The translations under genes were made by a program, and so were the position numbers. This document shows, piece by piece, positions 6,619 to 13,753 of a stretch of DNA of 24,334 nucleotides. Origin of the DNA: a virus; IMG/VR virus record IMGVR_UViG_3300045135_000513, positions 1 through 24,334 of that record. One strand, written 5' to 3'. The number at the start of each line of letters is the position of its first letter. Within the stretch, counting starts at the first letter, position 1. The notes beneath the pieces are model-generated. The model was not told where the DNA came from. It worked only from the letters and a program-made list of their open reading frames with translations, and searched no databases.

Positions 6619-7284
6619 TTAAGCTTTTTTCTTTGGTGCCAGCCAAGCTTTCGCTTGCGGCATAGTAGGATCTTGTTTAGACCACGCACCAATACGTTTG
6701 TAGACTGAATTAGTAGCGCCAACATAGTTAGAGCCTTCAGAGTTATCTACAATGTACATATGGTTACCCATCATGTTTTGGAATTTACCCATATTGTTCT
6801 GAACTGCTTTCCACATAGTTGTAACCTCTTCCGCACCGAGAGAACGGTCACGCTGAGAGTCACGGTGAATAGCAGTATCCAAATCGGTATTAACAAAGAT
6901 CATAGCGCATTCGTAACCGATCTTTTTAAGTTCGATAACTTGCCTTTTAATCTTTTCATAGTCTTTACCTGTACCGTCTATAACTAGACCAAGACGACCA
7001 TCGACAGCGAACTTCATTTGTTTAGCTGTTAGAGCTTTAGCCTTGATGCGCAGCATCTGACCTTTTTCAGAATAGATGTCTTCAGGTGTAGTCTTTAGTC
7101 CAGCTTTAGCCAGAGCGTTTTCAAAAGACACATCAGAGTTAATCAATTTAAAGCCTAGAGATTGTAGAGCGGTCTTACCAACGATAAACGACTTACCAGA
7201 TCCTGGTCCGCCCGCTAGGAAAACTGCTTTAAAGATAGCGGGGTCGTTTACCCCTTCCTCTAGGTGTTGCTTAAATGATAACAT
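6619..7284 (-). CDS. P-loop kinase (zeta-toxin/polynucleotide-kinase-like)
   Basis: 221 residues. A Walker A motif GGPGSGKS is at 25-32 after a hydrophobic strand (AVFLAG). INSD (48-51), VIDGTGKD (101-108) and HRDSQRDRSLG (an Arg-rich lid) match phosphotransferases of the zeta-toxin and T4 Pnk kinase type. The substrate cannot be read from the sequence. The first residues MLSFKQHLEE resemble a short N-terminal motif I have seen in other marine T4-like phage proteins. Its start overlaps the exonuclease stop as TAATG, and a TATAAATA box lies 32 bases upstream inside that gene. Confidence 0.85.
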   Translation of the reverse strand: MLSFKQHLEEGVNDPAIFKAVFLAGGPGSGKSFIVGKTALQSLGFKLINSDVSFENALAKAGLKTTPEDIYSEKGQMLRIKAKALTAKQMKFAVDGRLGLVIDGTGKDYEKIKRQVIELKKIGYECAMIFVNTDLDTAIHRDSQRDRSLGAEEVTTMWKAVQNNMGKFQNMMGNHMYIVDNSEGSNYVGATNSVYKRIGAWSKQDPTMPQAKAWLAPKKKA

Positions 7285-7949
7285 TATTGATATTGCCCTT
7301 TGTACAAGTTTATTGTATTTATAAGATCTTTGACCCAGTTATCACGTTTCTCTACAAATATTTGAGGTTCATCCTCATCGTCTACCGTAATAGCAATAAC
7401 AATCTTATCGATTGGAATCCCTGTACGTTCTTCCCACATAATAGCATAAGCTGTAGCTTGTTGAAAGTATGAATGAATCCACTCTTTCTTTTTAAGTTTA
7501 CGTGAGGTCTTAAAGTCGATGATTGATAGGCGACCATCCCACTCAGCAATACAGTCAACCCTACCTGCTATTCCAAGATAGTTAGAGTAGAGCGGAGCTT
7601 CCTGAGCATAGATAGTTCCAATATGTTTATCTAACGTTTCTTTCAACGGTTTAAACATATCCTTTTCATTCGGCATAAACTTAGACATATCCAACTCGTT
7701 GTTTAGATAGTCTTCACACATCTGGTGAACGTTTGTACCTCGTCGTGCGGCTTGAGTGCTTATTCTATTCGCTTCCTCTTCACCTACACGTTTCCTCCAA
7801 GCCATAATAGAATCTTTAGATAGAACAGATAGTACAGACGTAATAGACGGATACTTGCCTTCTGGAGTTACATAATGACGTTTACCGTTAATCGTTTCTG
7901 TATTCAGCTCTTTTAATTCTATATCAGACCTGTGTTCAAATATTCTCAT
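7284..7949 (-). CDS. PD-(D/E)XK exonuclease, MGME1/RecB-like
   Basis: 221 residues with a PD-(D/E)XK nuclease core: RRGTNVHQMCEDYL (His75), then GRVDCIAEW (D132) and LSIIDFKTSRK (D145, K147), followed by the helix YFQQATAYAIMW with a conserved Gln and Tyr. This order is that of the RecB/Cas4/MGME1 group, and MGME1-like exonucleases are usual in marine T4-like phages. It probably trims single-stranded DNA ends during recombination or genome processing. It overlaps both neighbours by one base (TAATG), so the three genes are one operon. Confidence 0.85.
   Translation of the reverse strand: MRIFEHRSDIELKELNTETINGKRHYVTPEGKYPSITSVLSVLSKDSIMAWRKRVGEEEANRISTQAARRGTNVHQMCEDYLNNELDMSKFMPNEKDMFKPLKETLDKHIGTIYAQEAPLYSNYLGIAGRVDCIAEWDGRLSIIDFKTSRKLKKKEWIHSYFQQATAYAIMWEERTGIPIDKIVIAITVDDEDEPQIFVEKRDNWVKDLINTINLYKGQYQ
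7316..7323 (-). promoter_or_regulatory. Possible T4-type late promoter inside the exonuclease gene
   Basis: Exact TATAAATA on the minus strand, 32 bases before the kinase start. It lies in coding sequence, so chance occurrence is possible; spacing and strand fit a late promoter for the kinase gene. Confidence 0.4.
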
Positions 7950-8269
7950 TAGAGATCCATAGTGTAAGATTTATTTCCTAAGCCATGCTTCTTAGCAGCT
8001 TCTTCGACTTTAACTTGTTTAGATGAACGACCGCCAACCTTATTGGCTAGAGCCGATCCTGGATGAGATTCAGCGATACGTGCTAGGTTCTCGTTCCAAC
8101 CATCATCGTTCTTAAATGAAGTTCCAGTTCCGCCTACAATACGGGGAGCTCCTAAAAGCATCTGCTTTAGCTGCGGGTTTTCTTCTTTGAACTTGTCGAG
8201 ATCAGCAATCTTCATCATATGCTTTTCGAACTCGCCTGTTTCTTCGTTTAAGAAATCATATATTGGCAT
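7949..8269 (-). CDS. FmdB-like small protein without zinc cysteines
   Basis: 106 residues. The start MPIYDFLNEETGEFEK and the later QLKQMLLGAPRIVGGTG follow the layout of FmdB-type putative regulatory proteins (MPxYxYxC...FE...), but both CxxC pairs are absent: the whole protein has no cysteine. The C-terminal third is basic (GGRSSKQVKVEEAAKKHG). Similar cysteine-free versions are familiar from marine T4-like phages, though I cannot verify that here. It abuts the next gene and overlaps the exonuclease start by one base. Function unknown. Confidence 0.75.
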   Translation of the reverse strand: MPIYDFLNEETGEFEKHMMKIADLDKFKEENPQLKQMLLGAPRIVGGTGTSFKNDDGWNENLARIAESHPGSALANKVGGRSSKQVKVEEAAKKHGLGNKSYTMDL

Positions 8270-8809
8270 TTAATTAGTCTCCGTGAACCACTCTGGCGTT
8301 TTAGTATTCTTCCACTTAGCGAAGGTTTTCTTTTCCATTATATAGTAGTTCTTGTATGCTTGAACAGTATCGGTATCTTTACATGCATCAGGCATACACT
8401 GCGGAGGAGTCGTCATAATACCATCTAAAACGTTCTCTGGCGGAGAAGCAAGCTCGCTACGGAGTTTTTCGTCAGTCAAGTGAACTTTGCCATACCGCTT
8501 AGTGTACTCATTGCAGACAGCAACGAAGAGCTTGTAGAGCCATTCGTAGTTGCCTTTCGTAGAGCGTGCCCATACAGCATCAGGGTGATTGACGTGAGAA
8601 GCTTTATATAGAGCCTGCTCACGCAAATCGTTTAGACGCCAACGTTTAATCTTACGACCACTTGACGCATCAATGTACTCTGTGCCATCTGAGATACGGT
8701 GTGCTGTTGATAATAACTGCGCATACTCTATAATCATCTTGACTACGTGTTTGTCGCAGTGATCGCTAGCACACTGTACTGGATCGCTATTGAGATAAAA
8801 GACGTTCAT
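8270..8809 (-). CDS. Conserved phage protein, unknown function
   Basis: 179 residues. It has a compact N-terminal motif with possible metal or catalytic residues: CASDHCDKHVVKMIIEYAQL (two Cys, two His), followed by LSTAHR and later ASHVNHPDAVWAR, TKGNYEWLYKL and the Cys-containing TPPQCMPDACKDTDT. This family is widespread in T4-like phages as a hypothetical protein. The His/Cys-rich helix suggests a metal or nucleic-acid role, but none is shown. Its start lies 23 bases inside the end of the upstream small gene. Confidence 0.8.
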   Translation of the reverse strand: MNVFYLNSDPVQCASDHCDKHVVKMIIEYAQLLSTAHRISDGTEYIDASSGRKIKRWRLNDLREQALYKASHVNHPDAVWARSTKGNYEWLYKLFVAVCNEYTKRYGKVHLTDEKLRSELASPPENVLDGIMTTPPQCMPDACKDTDTVQAYKNYYIMEKKTFAKWKNTKTPEWFTETN

Positions 8810-8966
8810 ATTCTTCTAACAACCATTCTTCGTTTTGCGTATAATATTCTTCATAAGAGATTAGCTCGATACCGAACGCCTCTCTCTCAGTTAGATTATT
8901 ATAATACTGGTTTCTTGCGAATTGTCCAAGGTCAAATTCAGGAAAATCAAAGACTTGTTGCCGCAT
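8787..8966 (-). CDS. Small acidic protein, unknown function
   Basis: 59 residues from the ATG at 8966, preceded by GAGGCAGAAGAAG. The frame stays open further upstream, but that part lies inside the neighbouring gene. The protein has FDFPEFDLGQFARNQYY and a Glu/Tyr-rich helical C-terminus. It overlaps the upstream gene by 20 bases and the downstream gene by 23 bases. No family recognised. Confidence 0.6.
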   Translation of the reverse strand: MRQQVFDFPEFDLGQFARNQYYNNLTEREAFGIELISYEEYYTQNEEWLLEEYERLLSQ

Positions 8967-9576
8967 CTTCTTCTGCCTCACGTTCGGCTTCGTAGATAAG
9001 TTCAAGTTCGTAACGTAGTCCTTGACCAACCAACTCTTCAACATACTCGTACTGAAGATCTTGTAGGATGTCTAGACCCTCTGAAGTAAACTCATCATCT
9101 TCTTCGTTATATTCAGCACGAAGGTTTTCATTATTTTCTAATAGACCTTCTTGAATGTGCTCCCAATCCCACTCGTCGTAGTCGCCCCAATCACCTTCGG
9201 TGTAGGTTTGCCAGCCAACGAAGTTAGGCATCTCATCATAATATGTATATGTACCGATGAACTTAGGATCGACTTTGCTGATCTCGTCGAAGATATATTT
9301 AATACCCTCTGTAGGAACACACCAAGCCGAACGACAAGCGAAGCCAAGCTCGCTAGGATCTTCGACGTATGCCCATTTAGCACCAACTTTATCTATGTTG
9401 TAGCTATAGTCAGACTCGTCTTCGCCTTGAGGTGCGTCGATAATGTCGGAGAATGTATACTCGTAAGTATCTTCGTCATTAAACCCTTCAAATCGTTCAC
9501 ACAACTCTAAAAAGCGAGCCGCACCTTCTTCTGAAATACGTTCAAACGAAACGTAAGTATCAACATTATTAGCCAT
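8947..9576 (-). CDS. Acidic conserved protein, possibly YubB/DUF1281-like
   Basis: 209 residues, extremely acidic (long Glu/Asp/Tyr-rich tail). The N-terminal part (NNVDTYVSFERISEEGAARF) and the central KWAYVEDPSEL...ACRSAWCVPTEGIKYIFDEI...WQTYTEGDW follow the pattern of ferredoxin-like YubB proteins, where a strand-helix repeat is followed by a conserved Trp-containing hairpin. The acidic character could mimic DNA, as in some phage anti-host proteins, but that is speculation. Ribosome site GAGGA precedes the ATG. Confidence 0.72.
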   Translation of the reverse strand: MANNVDTYVSFERISEEGAARFLELCERFEGFNDEDTYEYTFSDIIDAPQGEDESDYSYNIDKVGAKWAYVEDPSELGFACRSAWCVPTEGIKYIFDEISKVDPKFIGTYTYYDEMPNFVGWQTYTEGDWGDYDEWDWEHIQEGLLENNENLRAEYNEEDDEFTSEGLDILQDLQYEYVEELVGQGLRYELELIYEAEREAEEDAATSL

Positions 9577-9577
9577 A

Positions 9578-9961
9578 TTATCCTCTGCGCATTTTTGCTA
9601 TTGATTCTGCTTCTTCCTGACTGATTACAGGAACGGCATTCGACTTATGCATAGTCGCAATACCTTTAACTAGAGTTCCAGTATACTGTAAAACCTCTTT
9701 CTTGTCAACCATATGTATCCCTGAATTAAGACTTGGATACTCTTTTTCTTCTGGTCGATACGGCTGGCTTTGCTTCAGTTCCTGAAACTGCTTTTGTTTT
9801 TCTCGTACTTGTTTTAGTCTCTCCTTCGGTAGACTTAACTGCCCGTTTGCGTCTAGGACGAGACCCAGTTTCTGAGCTTGCAGCTTTCTCCGTTTGAGTT
9901 CGTCTCTTTCTTTTTGGAGTTTCTGTTGCTTTAACATAGCGATTTTCTTTTTGGACATCAT
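9578..9961 (-). CDS. Conserved phage protein overlapping its upstream gene out of frame
   Basis: About 127-128 residues from the tandem ATGs at 9961 and 9958, preceded by AGGTGAAG; the frame continues to an ATG at 9982 with a weaker ribosome site. The N-terminal two-thirds is a Lys/Gln/Arg-rich helix (KKKIAMLKQQKLQKERDELK). The C-terminal part (YTGTLVKGIATMHKSNAVPV, then EEAESIAKMRRG) has the look of a conserved domain that I associate with marine T4-like phages. About 235 bases are shared, in another frame, with the gene at 9726-10118. Function unknown. Confidence 0.75.
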   Translation of the reverse strand: MMSKKKIAMLKQQKLQKERDELKRRKLQAQKLGLVLDANGQLSLPKERLKQVREKQKQFQELKQSQPYRPEEKEYPSLNSGIHMVDKKEVLQYTGTLVKGIATMHKSNAVPVISQEEAESIAKMRRG

Positions 9962-10118
9962 GAAGGACTTCACCTTTATCATCTTTAATGATTATGCGTG
10001 TAACAGCTTCGAGAGCCATTCCGTTATTATACCATGATAATACCTCTTTTTTGAGAGGAGGGCAAGTAAATTTTTCAACAAACCCTGTGAACCATTGGTA
10101 CTCTACCGTATAGCTCAT
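9726..10118 (-). CDS. Protein with globular N-terminus and long basic tail
   Basis: 130 residues. The first 65 (SYTVEYQWFTGFVEKFTCPP, then WYNNGMALEAVTRIIIKDDKG) look like an ordinary folded domain. The rest is a low-complexity basic tail with repeated blocks KRKRR, RPRRKRAVK, STRKTK and STRRKRVSK, histone-tail-like and probably nucleic-acid binding. The tail is encoded exactly where the gene overlaps the downstream reading frame, which may explain its composition. The start overlaps the upstream stop as ATGA. Confidence 0.72.
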   Translation of the reverse strand: MSYTVEYQWFTGFVEKFTCPPLKKEVLSWYNNGMALEAVTRIIIKDDKGEVLHDVQKENRYVKATETPKRKRRTQTEKAASSETGSRPRRKRAVKSTEGETKTSTRKTKAVSGTEAKPAVSTRRKRVSKS

Positions 10119-10309
10119 CGCTTCAGTTCCTTGAAGGTGCGGCGAGTACGACTGAAAGGTAGCGGTTTGCTGAACATGATAGGATCCGAAGTGCCTTCTT
10201 TAATGTAGCCGAGCATACGACCTGAACGACCGTCTTCTAGTATGTACGTATGATTAGGAATACGAACGTCAGTGTTCCAGTCACTTGTTGTTTCTAGTAG
10301 ATATCTCAT
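10115..10309 (-). CDS. Small basic protein, unknown function
   Basis: 64 residues (starts MRYLLETTSDWNTDV), beta-rich with a basic C-terminus (SRTRRTFKELKR). A perfect GGAGGAA ribosome site lies seven bases before the ATG. ATGA overlaps link it to both the 43-codon gene upstream and the basic-tail gene downstream, so the four genes are translated as a chain. Confidence 0.75.
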   Translation of the reverse strand: MRYLLETTSDWNTDVRIPNHTYILEDGRSGRMLGYIKEGTSDPIMFSKPLPFSRTRRTFKELKR

Positions 10310-10437
10310 AAACGTTCCTCCGGATCAAACTCTGGTCCAGACACATCTCTAGTATCCTCTTCCTTAAACCACTGCTGAGTTTCGAGCATATATGAATCAT
10401 ACTCTTCCCAACTAGCCTCTATACAATTATCGTTCAT
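10306..10437 (-). CDS. 43-residue acidic protein
   Basis: A short frame starting MNDNCIEASWEEYDSYMLET, with about a quarter Asp/Glu, ending DPEERL. An AGGAG site lies ten bases before the ATG, and its TGA overlaps the next start as ATGA, the standard coupling in this genome. It fills a gap that otherwise has no gene. No family recognised. Confidence 0.7.
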   Translation of the reverse strand: MNDNCIEASWEEYDSYMLETQQWFKEEDTRDVSGPEFDPEERL

Positions 10438-10453
10438 ATCAAGATACTCCTTC

Positions 10454-10849
10454 TCATACCGAATATTCAACTAGGTGCTCAATTTTGTTTACCAGCGCTT
10501 TGCCGTAGTCGGTAAACAAAATACCGTGGTTGTAAACCCAATGCTCTACATCCTGCCCAGAATAGAACTTTTCGTCCTGTACAAGCCAACGAAGAGCTGT
10601 TTCTTCGTCGCCAGCGCCCAGAGCGATCGCTTTTTGAAGCGTCGCCTTGAACTCGGCTTCAGCTGATTCTTTCTCAAGACGCTCCCGTTCGATAGTCTCA
10701 TCTAGAGCTACCAAGGTGCGGTCCCAAATATCCTGACGCTCTTCGTCAGTTGTAGATTCGTAGTAAAAGTAGTGACAACGTGGGCGGATACCGTATGCAT
10801 CTTTGTACAGGTCAGAAAAGATATCGTAATCAAAAGTGAAGTTAGTCAT
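10454..10849 (-). CDS. Conserved phage protein, unknown function
   Basis: About 131 residues from the ATG at 10849, which has GAGGGATT upstream (the frame opens at a TTG two codons earlier). N-terminal FTFDYDIFSDLYKDAYGIRP with Tyr-rich HYFYYES, then a charged helix (ETIERERLEKESAEAEFKAT) and a C-terminal part with ALRWLVQDEKF and HWVYNHGILF. The YDxxSDxYKDxYGxRPR signature recurs in phage hypothetical proteins. No enzymatic motif is visible. Confidence 0.78.
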   Translation of the reverse strand: MTNFTFDYDIFSDLYKDAYGIRPRCHYFYYESTTDEERQDIWDRTLVALDETIERERLEKESAEAEFKATLQKAIALGAGDEETALRWLVQDEKFYSGQDVEHWVYNHGILFTDYGKALVNKIEHLVEYSV

Positions 10850-10859
10850 AATCAATCCC

Positions 10860-11105
10860 TCAAAAAATTTTGTTCATGTTTTCAAAGACAACGTTAAAAG
10901 CATTAAGCTCGTAAGACCAAGAGCTGAAGAAATCATCTTCGTTTACATAGCCAGAGTAGGCTGGTGGGTTCTTAGTGAACTCGTCGTAGATGCCTTCGAT
11001 TGACTTCATGCCTTCGAGAAGATCACCGCCAGCACGATTAGAAATTAGGTTTACCGCTTCGTTGAAAGGCATTTCTTCACGGTAGTAAGAAGGGATATTG
11101 ATCAT
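10860..11105 (-). CDS. Small protein, unknown function
   Basis: About 81 residues from the ATG at 11105, chosen because GAGAGAG lies about ten bases upstream; an ATG at 11120 lacks a ribosome site. Sequence MINIPSYYREEMPFNEAVNL, then a Gly-rich patch and a Trp/Phe-containing C-terminus (DDFFSSWSYELNAFNVVFE). Probably a small globular alpha protein. First gene after a sigma70-like promoter; the next gene follows ten bases on. Confidence 0.72.
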   Translation of the reverse strand: MINIPSYYREEMPFNEAVNLISNRAGGDLLEGMKSIEGIYDEFTKNPPAYSGYVNEDDFFSSWSYELNAFNVVFENMNKIF

Positions 11106-11139
11106 ATTTAACTCTCTCATTTCAATCAACTATGAGGTA

Positions 11140-11168
11140 ATTATATGATATATAGAGTAGAACTACAA
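11140..11168 (-). promoter_or_regulatory. Sigma70-like promoter
   Basis: TTGTAG (11163-11168), a 17-base spacer and TATAAT (11140-11145). It starts the run of small genes that continues to the left. Confidence 0.75.
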
Positions 11169-11230
11169 CCACCTAGAGAAGTTTTTTCAAACTATTTTCT
11201 TATATGGTTATAGCTCTTTTTTATAAGGGA

Positions 11231-11494
11231 TCAAAGAATTAGAGAGGAATATTCTTTGAGCTTTTCGTATTTTTCGTTAGAGTAGTCGTCAACCTTAGTC
11301 CATGAGATCATATCGTGCGCATGAAGTAAATCAATCATACACATCAGATCACCAATCTCTTTTTCTAAGCGTTTCTGATTGTCCATCGTATCGCCAAAGC
11401 GAATTAGCTTGGAAGCTTCGATTGAAACTTCCGCACACTCTTCCATTAGGATTGTCAATAGCTCTGCTTCTTGACTCACAAATTGCTTCTTCAT
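11231..11494 (-). CDS. MazG-like nucleotide pyrophosphohydrolase domain protein
   Basis: 87 residues. The all-alpha NTP-pyrophosphatase (MazG) metal-binding pattern is visible: LMEECAEVSIEASKLIRFG (E18, E19, E22) followed by LEKEIGDLMCMIDLL (E46, D49). These enzymes hydrolyse (d)NTPs to monophosphates; phage versions are thought to adjust nucleotide pools or alarmone levels during infection. It is a single minimal domain, short compared with cellular MazG. The start overlaps the oxygenase stop as ATGA. Confidence 0.85.
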   Translation of the reverse strand: MKKQFVSQEAELLTILMEECAEVSIEASKLIRFGDTMDNQKRLEKEIGDLMCMIDLLHAHDMISWTKVDDYSNEKYEKLKEYSSLIL

Positions 11495-12108
11495 TCTTTA
11501 ATCCTATCCTTATATACGAACCAACCTGTGGCGATATACTTTCTTTCCTCTGGGGCAACGACGCCTCGATGTGGGTGAGTCCAACCAGCTGGCCATATCA
11601 ACGTCAACCCCTTTTTAGGTTCTACGTCTAAGTCCTGATACAGAAACTCAGTACCACCGCCTTCTTTGATGTCGTTTAGATAAGTCATAAACACGAACTT
11701 ACGAAGGAAGTGTCCTGGTCTTGGTCCAGGATCTTCATGATGCCAGTGCTTATACCAACACCCTGGTTCATACATCTGAAAGTTGAAAGGATTCTGCATA
11801 GTGTAAGGCAGACCCTTTCTAGCGAATTGGTAGTCTTTCTCGTATTGCTCAAGACAACCTCTAACCTGACTCACATATGATTGCTGAAGCTTCTTATCGA
11901 TGTACTTGTTTTGTAAACGATAGTACTCACGCTTCTCATCATAATTAAAGAACTCGTCACGTCTGTTTATATTCGCTACCAGATGATCACACAACTTCTC
12001 ACTTATCTGATAACCTCTTACGAAGCTTTCAGAATCATGATCAAACGAAACCGTTTTATATTTCGGTTTAGGTTTGTGTCGAGGTTTACCGTCCGTTGCC
12101 CAGCCCAT
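11491..12108 (-). CDS. 2-oxoglutarate/Fe(II)-dependent oxygenase (prolyl-4-hydroxylase-like)
   Basis: 205 residues. The double-stranded beta-helix core carries the iron triad H124, D126 (in KHWHHEDPG) and a distal His (H178 or H180 in PAGWTHPHRGV), plus R189 to bind 2-oxoglutarate in EERKYIATGWF. FMTYLNDIKEGGGTEFLY is the typical strand before the distal half. Such oxygenases are frequent in marine T4-like phages; the substrate (protein, nucleic acid or small molecule) is not known. Ribosome site GAAGAG; the GroES-like gene ends two bases upstream. Confidence 0.9.
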   Translation of the reverse strand: MGWATDGKPRHKPKPKYKTVSFDHDSESFVRGYQISEKLCDHLVANINRRDEFFNYDEKREYYRLQNKYIDKKLQQSYVSQVRGCLEQYEKDYQFARKGLPYTMQNPFNFQMYEPGCWYKHWHHEDPGPRPGHFLRKFVFMTYLNDIKEGGGTEFLYQDLDVEPKKGLTLIWPAGWTHPHRGVVAPEERKYIATGWFVYKDRIKE

Positions 12109-12110
12109 AA

Positions 12111-12368
12111 TTACTCTTCAATAATACAGAGGATATCTTCTTCCTTGATTACAACGCCTTGTAGCTCACCGATCTTAGTGACTCTACCTTTGCTCCAATC
12201 AGGGATGACTTTATCGTGAAGTTTAACTTGCGTAACTTCTGGACCAACTGCCATAACTAAAGCTTGTTGACTACGTTCTTTAGCTTCACCTGCTAGGATG
12301 ATGCCGCTTTCCGTAGTCTTATCTTGCTTTAGTTCAGCAATTAGAACATTATTGTGTAATGGTTTCAT
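12111..12368 (-). CDS. GroES-like co-chaperonin (gp31 analogue)
   Basis: 85 residues, shorter than GroES (97) and T4 gp31 (111). It begins MKPLHNNVLIAEL, like GroES MNIRPLHDRVIVKR, and has a mobile-loop-like KTTESGIILAGEAKE that would dock on host GroEL. The C-terminal VVIKEEDILCIIEE matches the GroES ending. It would act with host GroEL in folding phage proteins, in T4 chiefly the major capsid protein. No GroEL is present in the window. It follows two tRNA genes and has an AAGGA ribosome site. Confidence 0.9.
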   Translation of the reverse strand: MKPLHNNVLIAELKQDKTTESGIILAGEAKERSQQALVMAVGPEVTQVKLHDKVIPDWSKGRVTKIGELQGVVIKEEDILCIIEE

Positions 12369-12383
12369 GTATTTCCTTTAAAG

Positions 12384-12458
12384 TGGAGCGGGTAGCGGGA
12401 ATCGAACCCGCATTCTCAGCTTGGAAGGCTGATGTATTAGCCATTATACCATACCCGC
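12384..12458 (-). tRNA. tRNA-Gly(TCC)
   Basis: 75 bases with encoded CCA. Acceptor GCGGGTA pairs with TACCCGC; the anticodon stem TCAGC/GCTGA holds loop CTTCCAA (anticodon TCC); the T-arm has GGGTTCGATTCCC. It decodes GGA/GGG. Confidence 0.97.
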
Positions 12459-12463
12459 ATTAA

Positions 12464-12540
12464 TGGCGTCCCCAGTAGGATTCGAACCTACGACCGATAG
12501 CTTAGAAGGCTATTGCTCTATCCTGCTGAGCTATGGAGAC
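12464..12540 (-). tRNA. tRNA-Arg(TCT)
   Basis: 77 bases with encoded CCA. Acceptor GTCTCCA/TGGGGAC, anticodon stem ATAGC/GCTAT with loop CTTCTAA (anticodon TCT), T-arm GTAGGTTCGAATCCTAC. It decodes AGA/AGG, codons often rare in bacterial hosts. Five bases separate it from tRNA-Gly. Confidence 0.97.
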
Positions 12541-12546
12541 TTAAAC

Positions 12547-13143
12547 TTAATATCCAACAATTATATTGTAAATTTGTTTCCAGTTGCTAACTCGAGGAGT
12601 ATTTTCATACACGTTTAAGAACCTGTTGTGGTCGTGATTCATAAGGATACTATTCAGACCAAGATCAGTACCAACGTTAGCATTTTCAGGTTTATCTTCA
12701 ATCCACCAGCAACCAGTACCTTCGTACTTCGCTAGAGCTTCGTCTTTATCAGCGCCAGTGTCTAAGTAAACATACTTATCAAACACAGTGTCACCGAACA
12801 ACTCACGAAGGTTCTTAGTGCGAAGATGCTGAGCATACTGATCGTCACTCAAAGAAGTCACACAGTGAAAAATATAACCGTGATCAGAGTGAAGTTTCTT
12901 AACATACTTAATCGCATCACGAAGCGGAGGAAGCTTACGAATCCAAGCACTTTCGTTAAACATACGAACAAGACGTTTCTTATCTTCTTTCGGTAGGTTA
13001 TACTTTACCGCTATATCATATTCGTCAGGAACAGCAATTTCGTAGCCATGCTTTTCCATCCAGTTCTCAAAGGCGAATTCCCAATCACACAGGACGCCAT
13101 CACAATCAACAAGAATTACTTTATCTTTCATCATCATACTCAT
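12547..13143 (-). CDS. HAD-family nucleotidase (5'-deoxynucleotidase-like)
   Basis: 198 residues. HAD motif I VDCDGVLCDW (nucleophile D13, acid D15), motif II CVTSLSDD (T96/S97), and the acidic motif WWIEDKPENA (E149, D150). This layout fits the 5'(3')-deoxyribonucleotidase (NT5C) group, which dephosphorylates dNMPs, although other HAD phosphatases are possible. The start overlaps the upstream stop as ATGA; a run of ATGs a few codons in offers alternatives. It ends six bases before tRNA-Arg. Confidence 0.85.
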   Translation of the reverse strand: MSMMMKDKVILVDCDGVLCDWEFAFENWMEKHGYEIAVPDEYDIAVKYNLPKEDKKRLVRMFNESAWIRKLPPLRDAIKYVKKLHSDHGYIFHCVTSLSDDQYAQHLRTKNLRELFGDTVFDKYVYLDTGADKDEALAKYEGTGCWWIEDKPENANVGTDLGLNSILMNHDHNRFLNVYENTPRVSNWKQIYNIIVGY

Positions 13144-13466
13144 AGTTTAATCGCATTTAGTACAGAAGTCAAGCCTTTTGTTGTTTGGATTTTCTTGAGG
13201 GTTTCGAGACGACTTTTCACAGGAACATTAAGAACAGCGTTGCGTAGGATCTCAGCCTGAGCTGCTGTTACTTTGATTATGTCGCCGTCGTCAGTTGTTA
13301 CGGTTTCTACTGCTTTATACTTAGCTTCAGGAACGTCAAGACCAACGTCAACCTTAGCGGAGTCTAATATTTTAGCGAGCTGTTCCATAATAGAAACGTT
13401 CTTGAACTCTGGATCAAAGTTCATGTCGCCGCATTTACCGTTCATAAATTCAGAATCATACCACAT
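13140..13466 (-). CDS. Conserved small protein, unknown function
   Basis: 108 residues: MWYDSEFMNGKCGDMNFDPE, then a helical middle and a C-terminal basic helix (LKKIQTTKGLTSVLNAIKL). VTAAQAEILRNAV looks like a helix-turn element but no DNA-binding motif is clear. GAGAGAGG lies upstream of the ATG, downstream of a sigma70 promoter, and the gene is coupled to the HAD gene by ATGA. Confidence 0.75.
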   Translation of the reverse strand: MWYDSEFMNGKCGDMNFDPEFKNVSIMEQLAKILDSAKVDVGLDVPEAKYKAVETVTTDDGDIIKVTAAQAEILRNAVLNVPVKSRLETLKKIQTTKGLTSVLNAIKL

Positions 13467-13497
13467 AGTTTTTTACCTCTCTCAATTCAATACAAGT

Positions 13498-13526
13498 ATT
13501 ATATAAAATTATCTAACAGAAGTAAA
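13498..13526 (-). promoter_or_regulatory. Sigma70-like promoter
   Basis: TTTACT (13521-13526), a 17-base spacer and TATAAT (13498-13503). The following leader (TATTGAATTGAG) matches that of the promoter at 22451-22479. Confidence 0.85.
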
Positions 13527-13549
13527 CACCTAAATCAAACTTTTTTCAA

Positions 13550-13723
13550 TTATTCTTCACTTTCTTCAATTTTTATGATACCTTGAGCTTCAAGCGAGCC
13601 AAGTATAGCGTCAACGCCATCACGGGATCCTGACTCGTATCCAGTTTTGAAAGAGAAGTATGCGGATAGAAACACCACACCGAGAAAGATGATCTGCCAT
13701 TCGATCGGCAAACTTACATTCAT
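13550..13723 (-). CDS. 57-residue membrane protein
   Basis: A short frame with an excellent GGAGGTG site nine bases before the ATG. MNVSLPIEWQIIFLGVVFLS starts one TM segment (about 9-26), followed by a Gly/Ser loop (FKTGYESGSRDGVDAILGSL) and an acidic end. Small single-TM proteins of this sort are common in T4-like phages; function unknown. Confidence 0.78.
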   Translation of the reverse strand: MNVSLPIEWQIIFLGVVFLSAYFSFKTGYESGSRDGVDAILGSLEAQGIIKIEESEE

Positions 13724-13753
13724 AAACACCTCCTAGTAAGGTTGTAAAGTTAT

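Noticed and set aside
9138-9386. 82-residue frame inside the acidic gene on the same strand
   Set aside because: Fully inside 8947-9576, which has better composition and a ribosome site.
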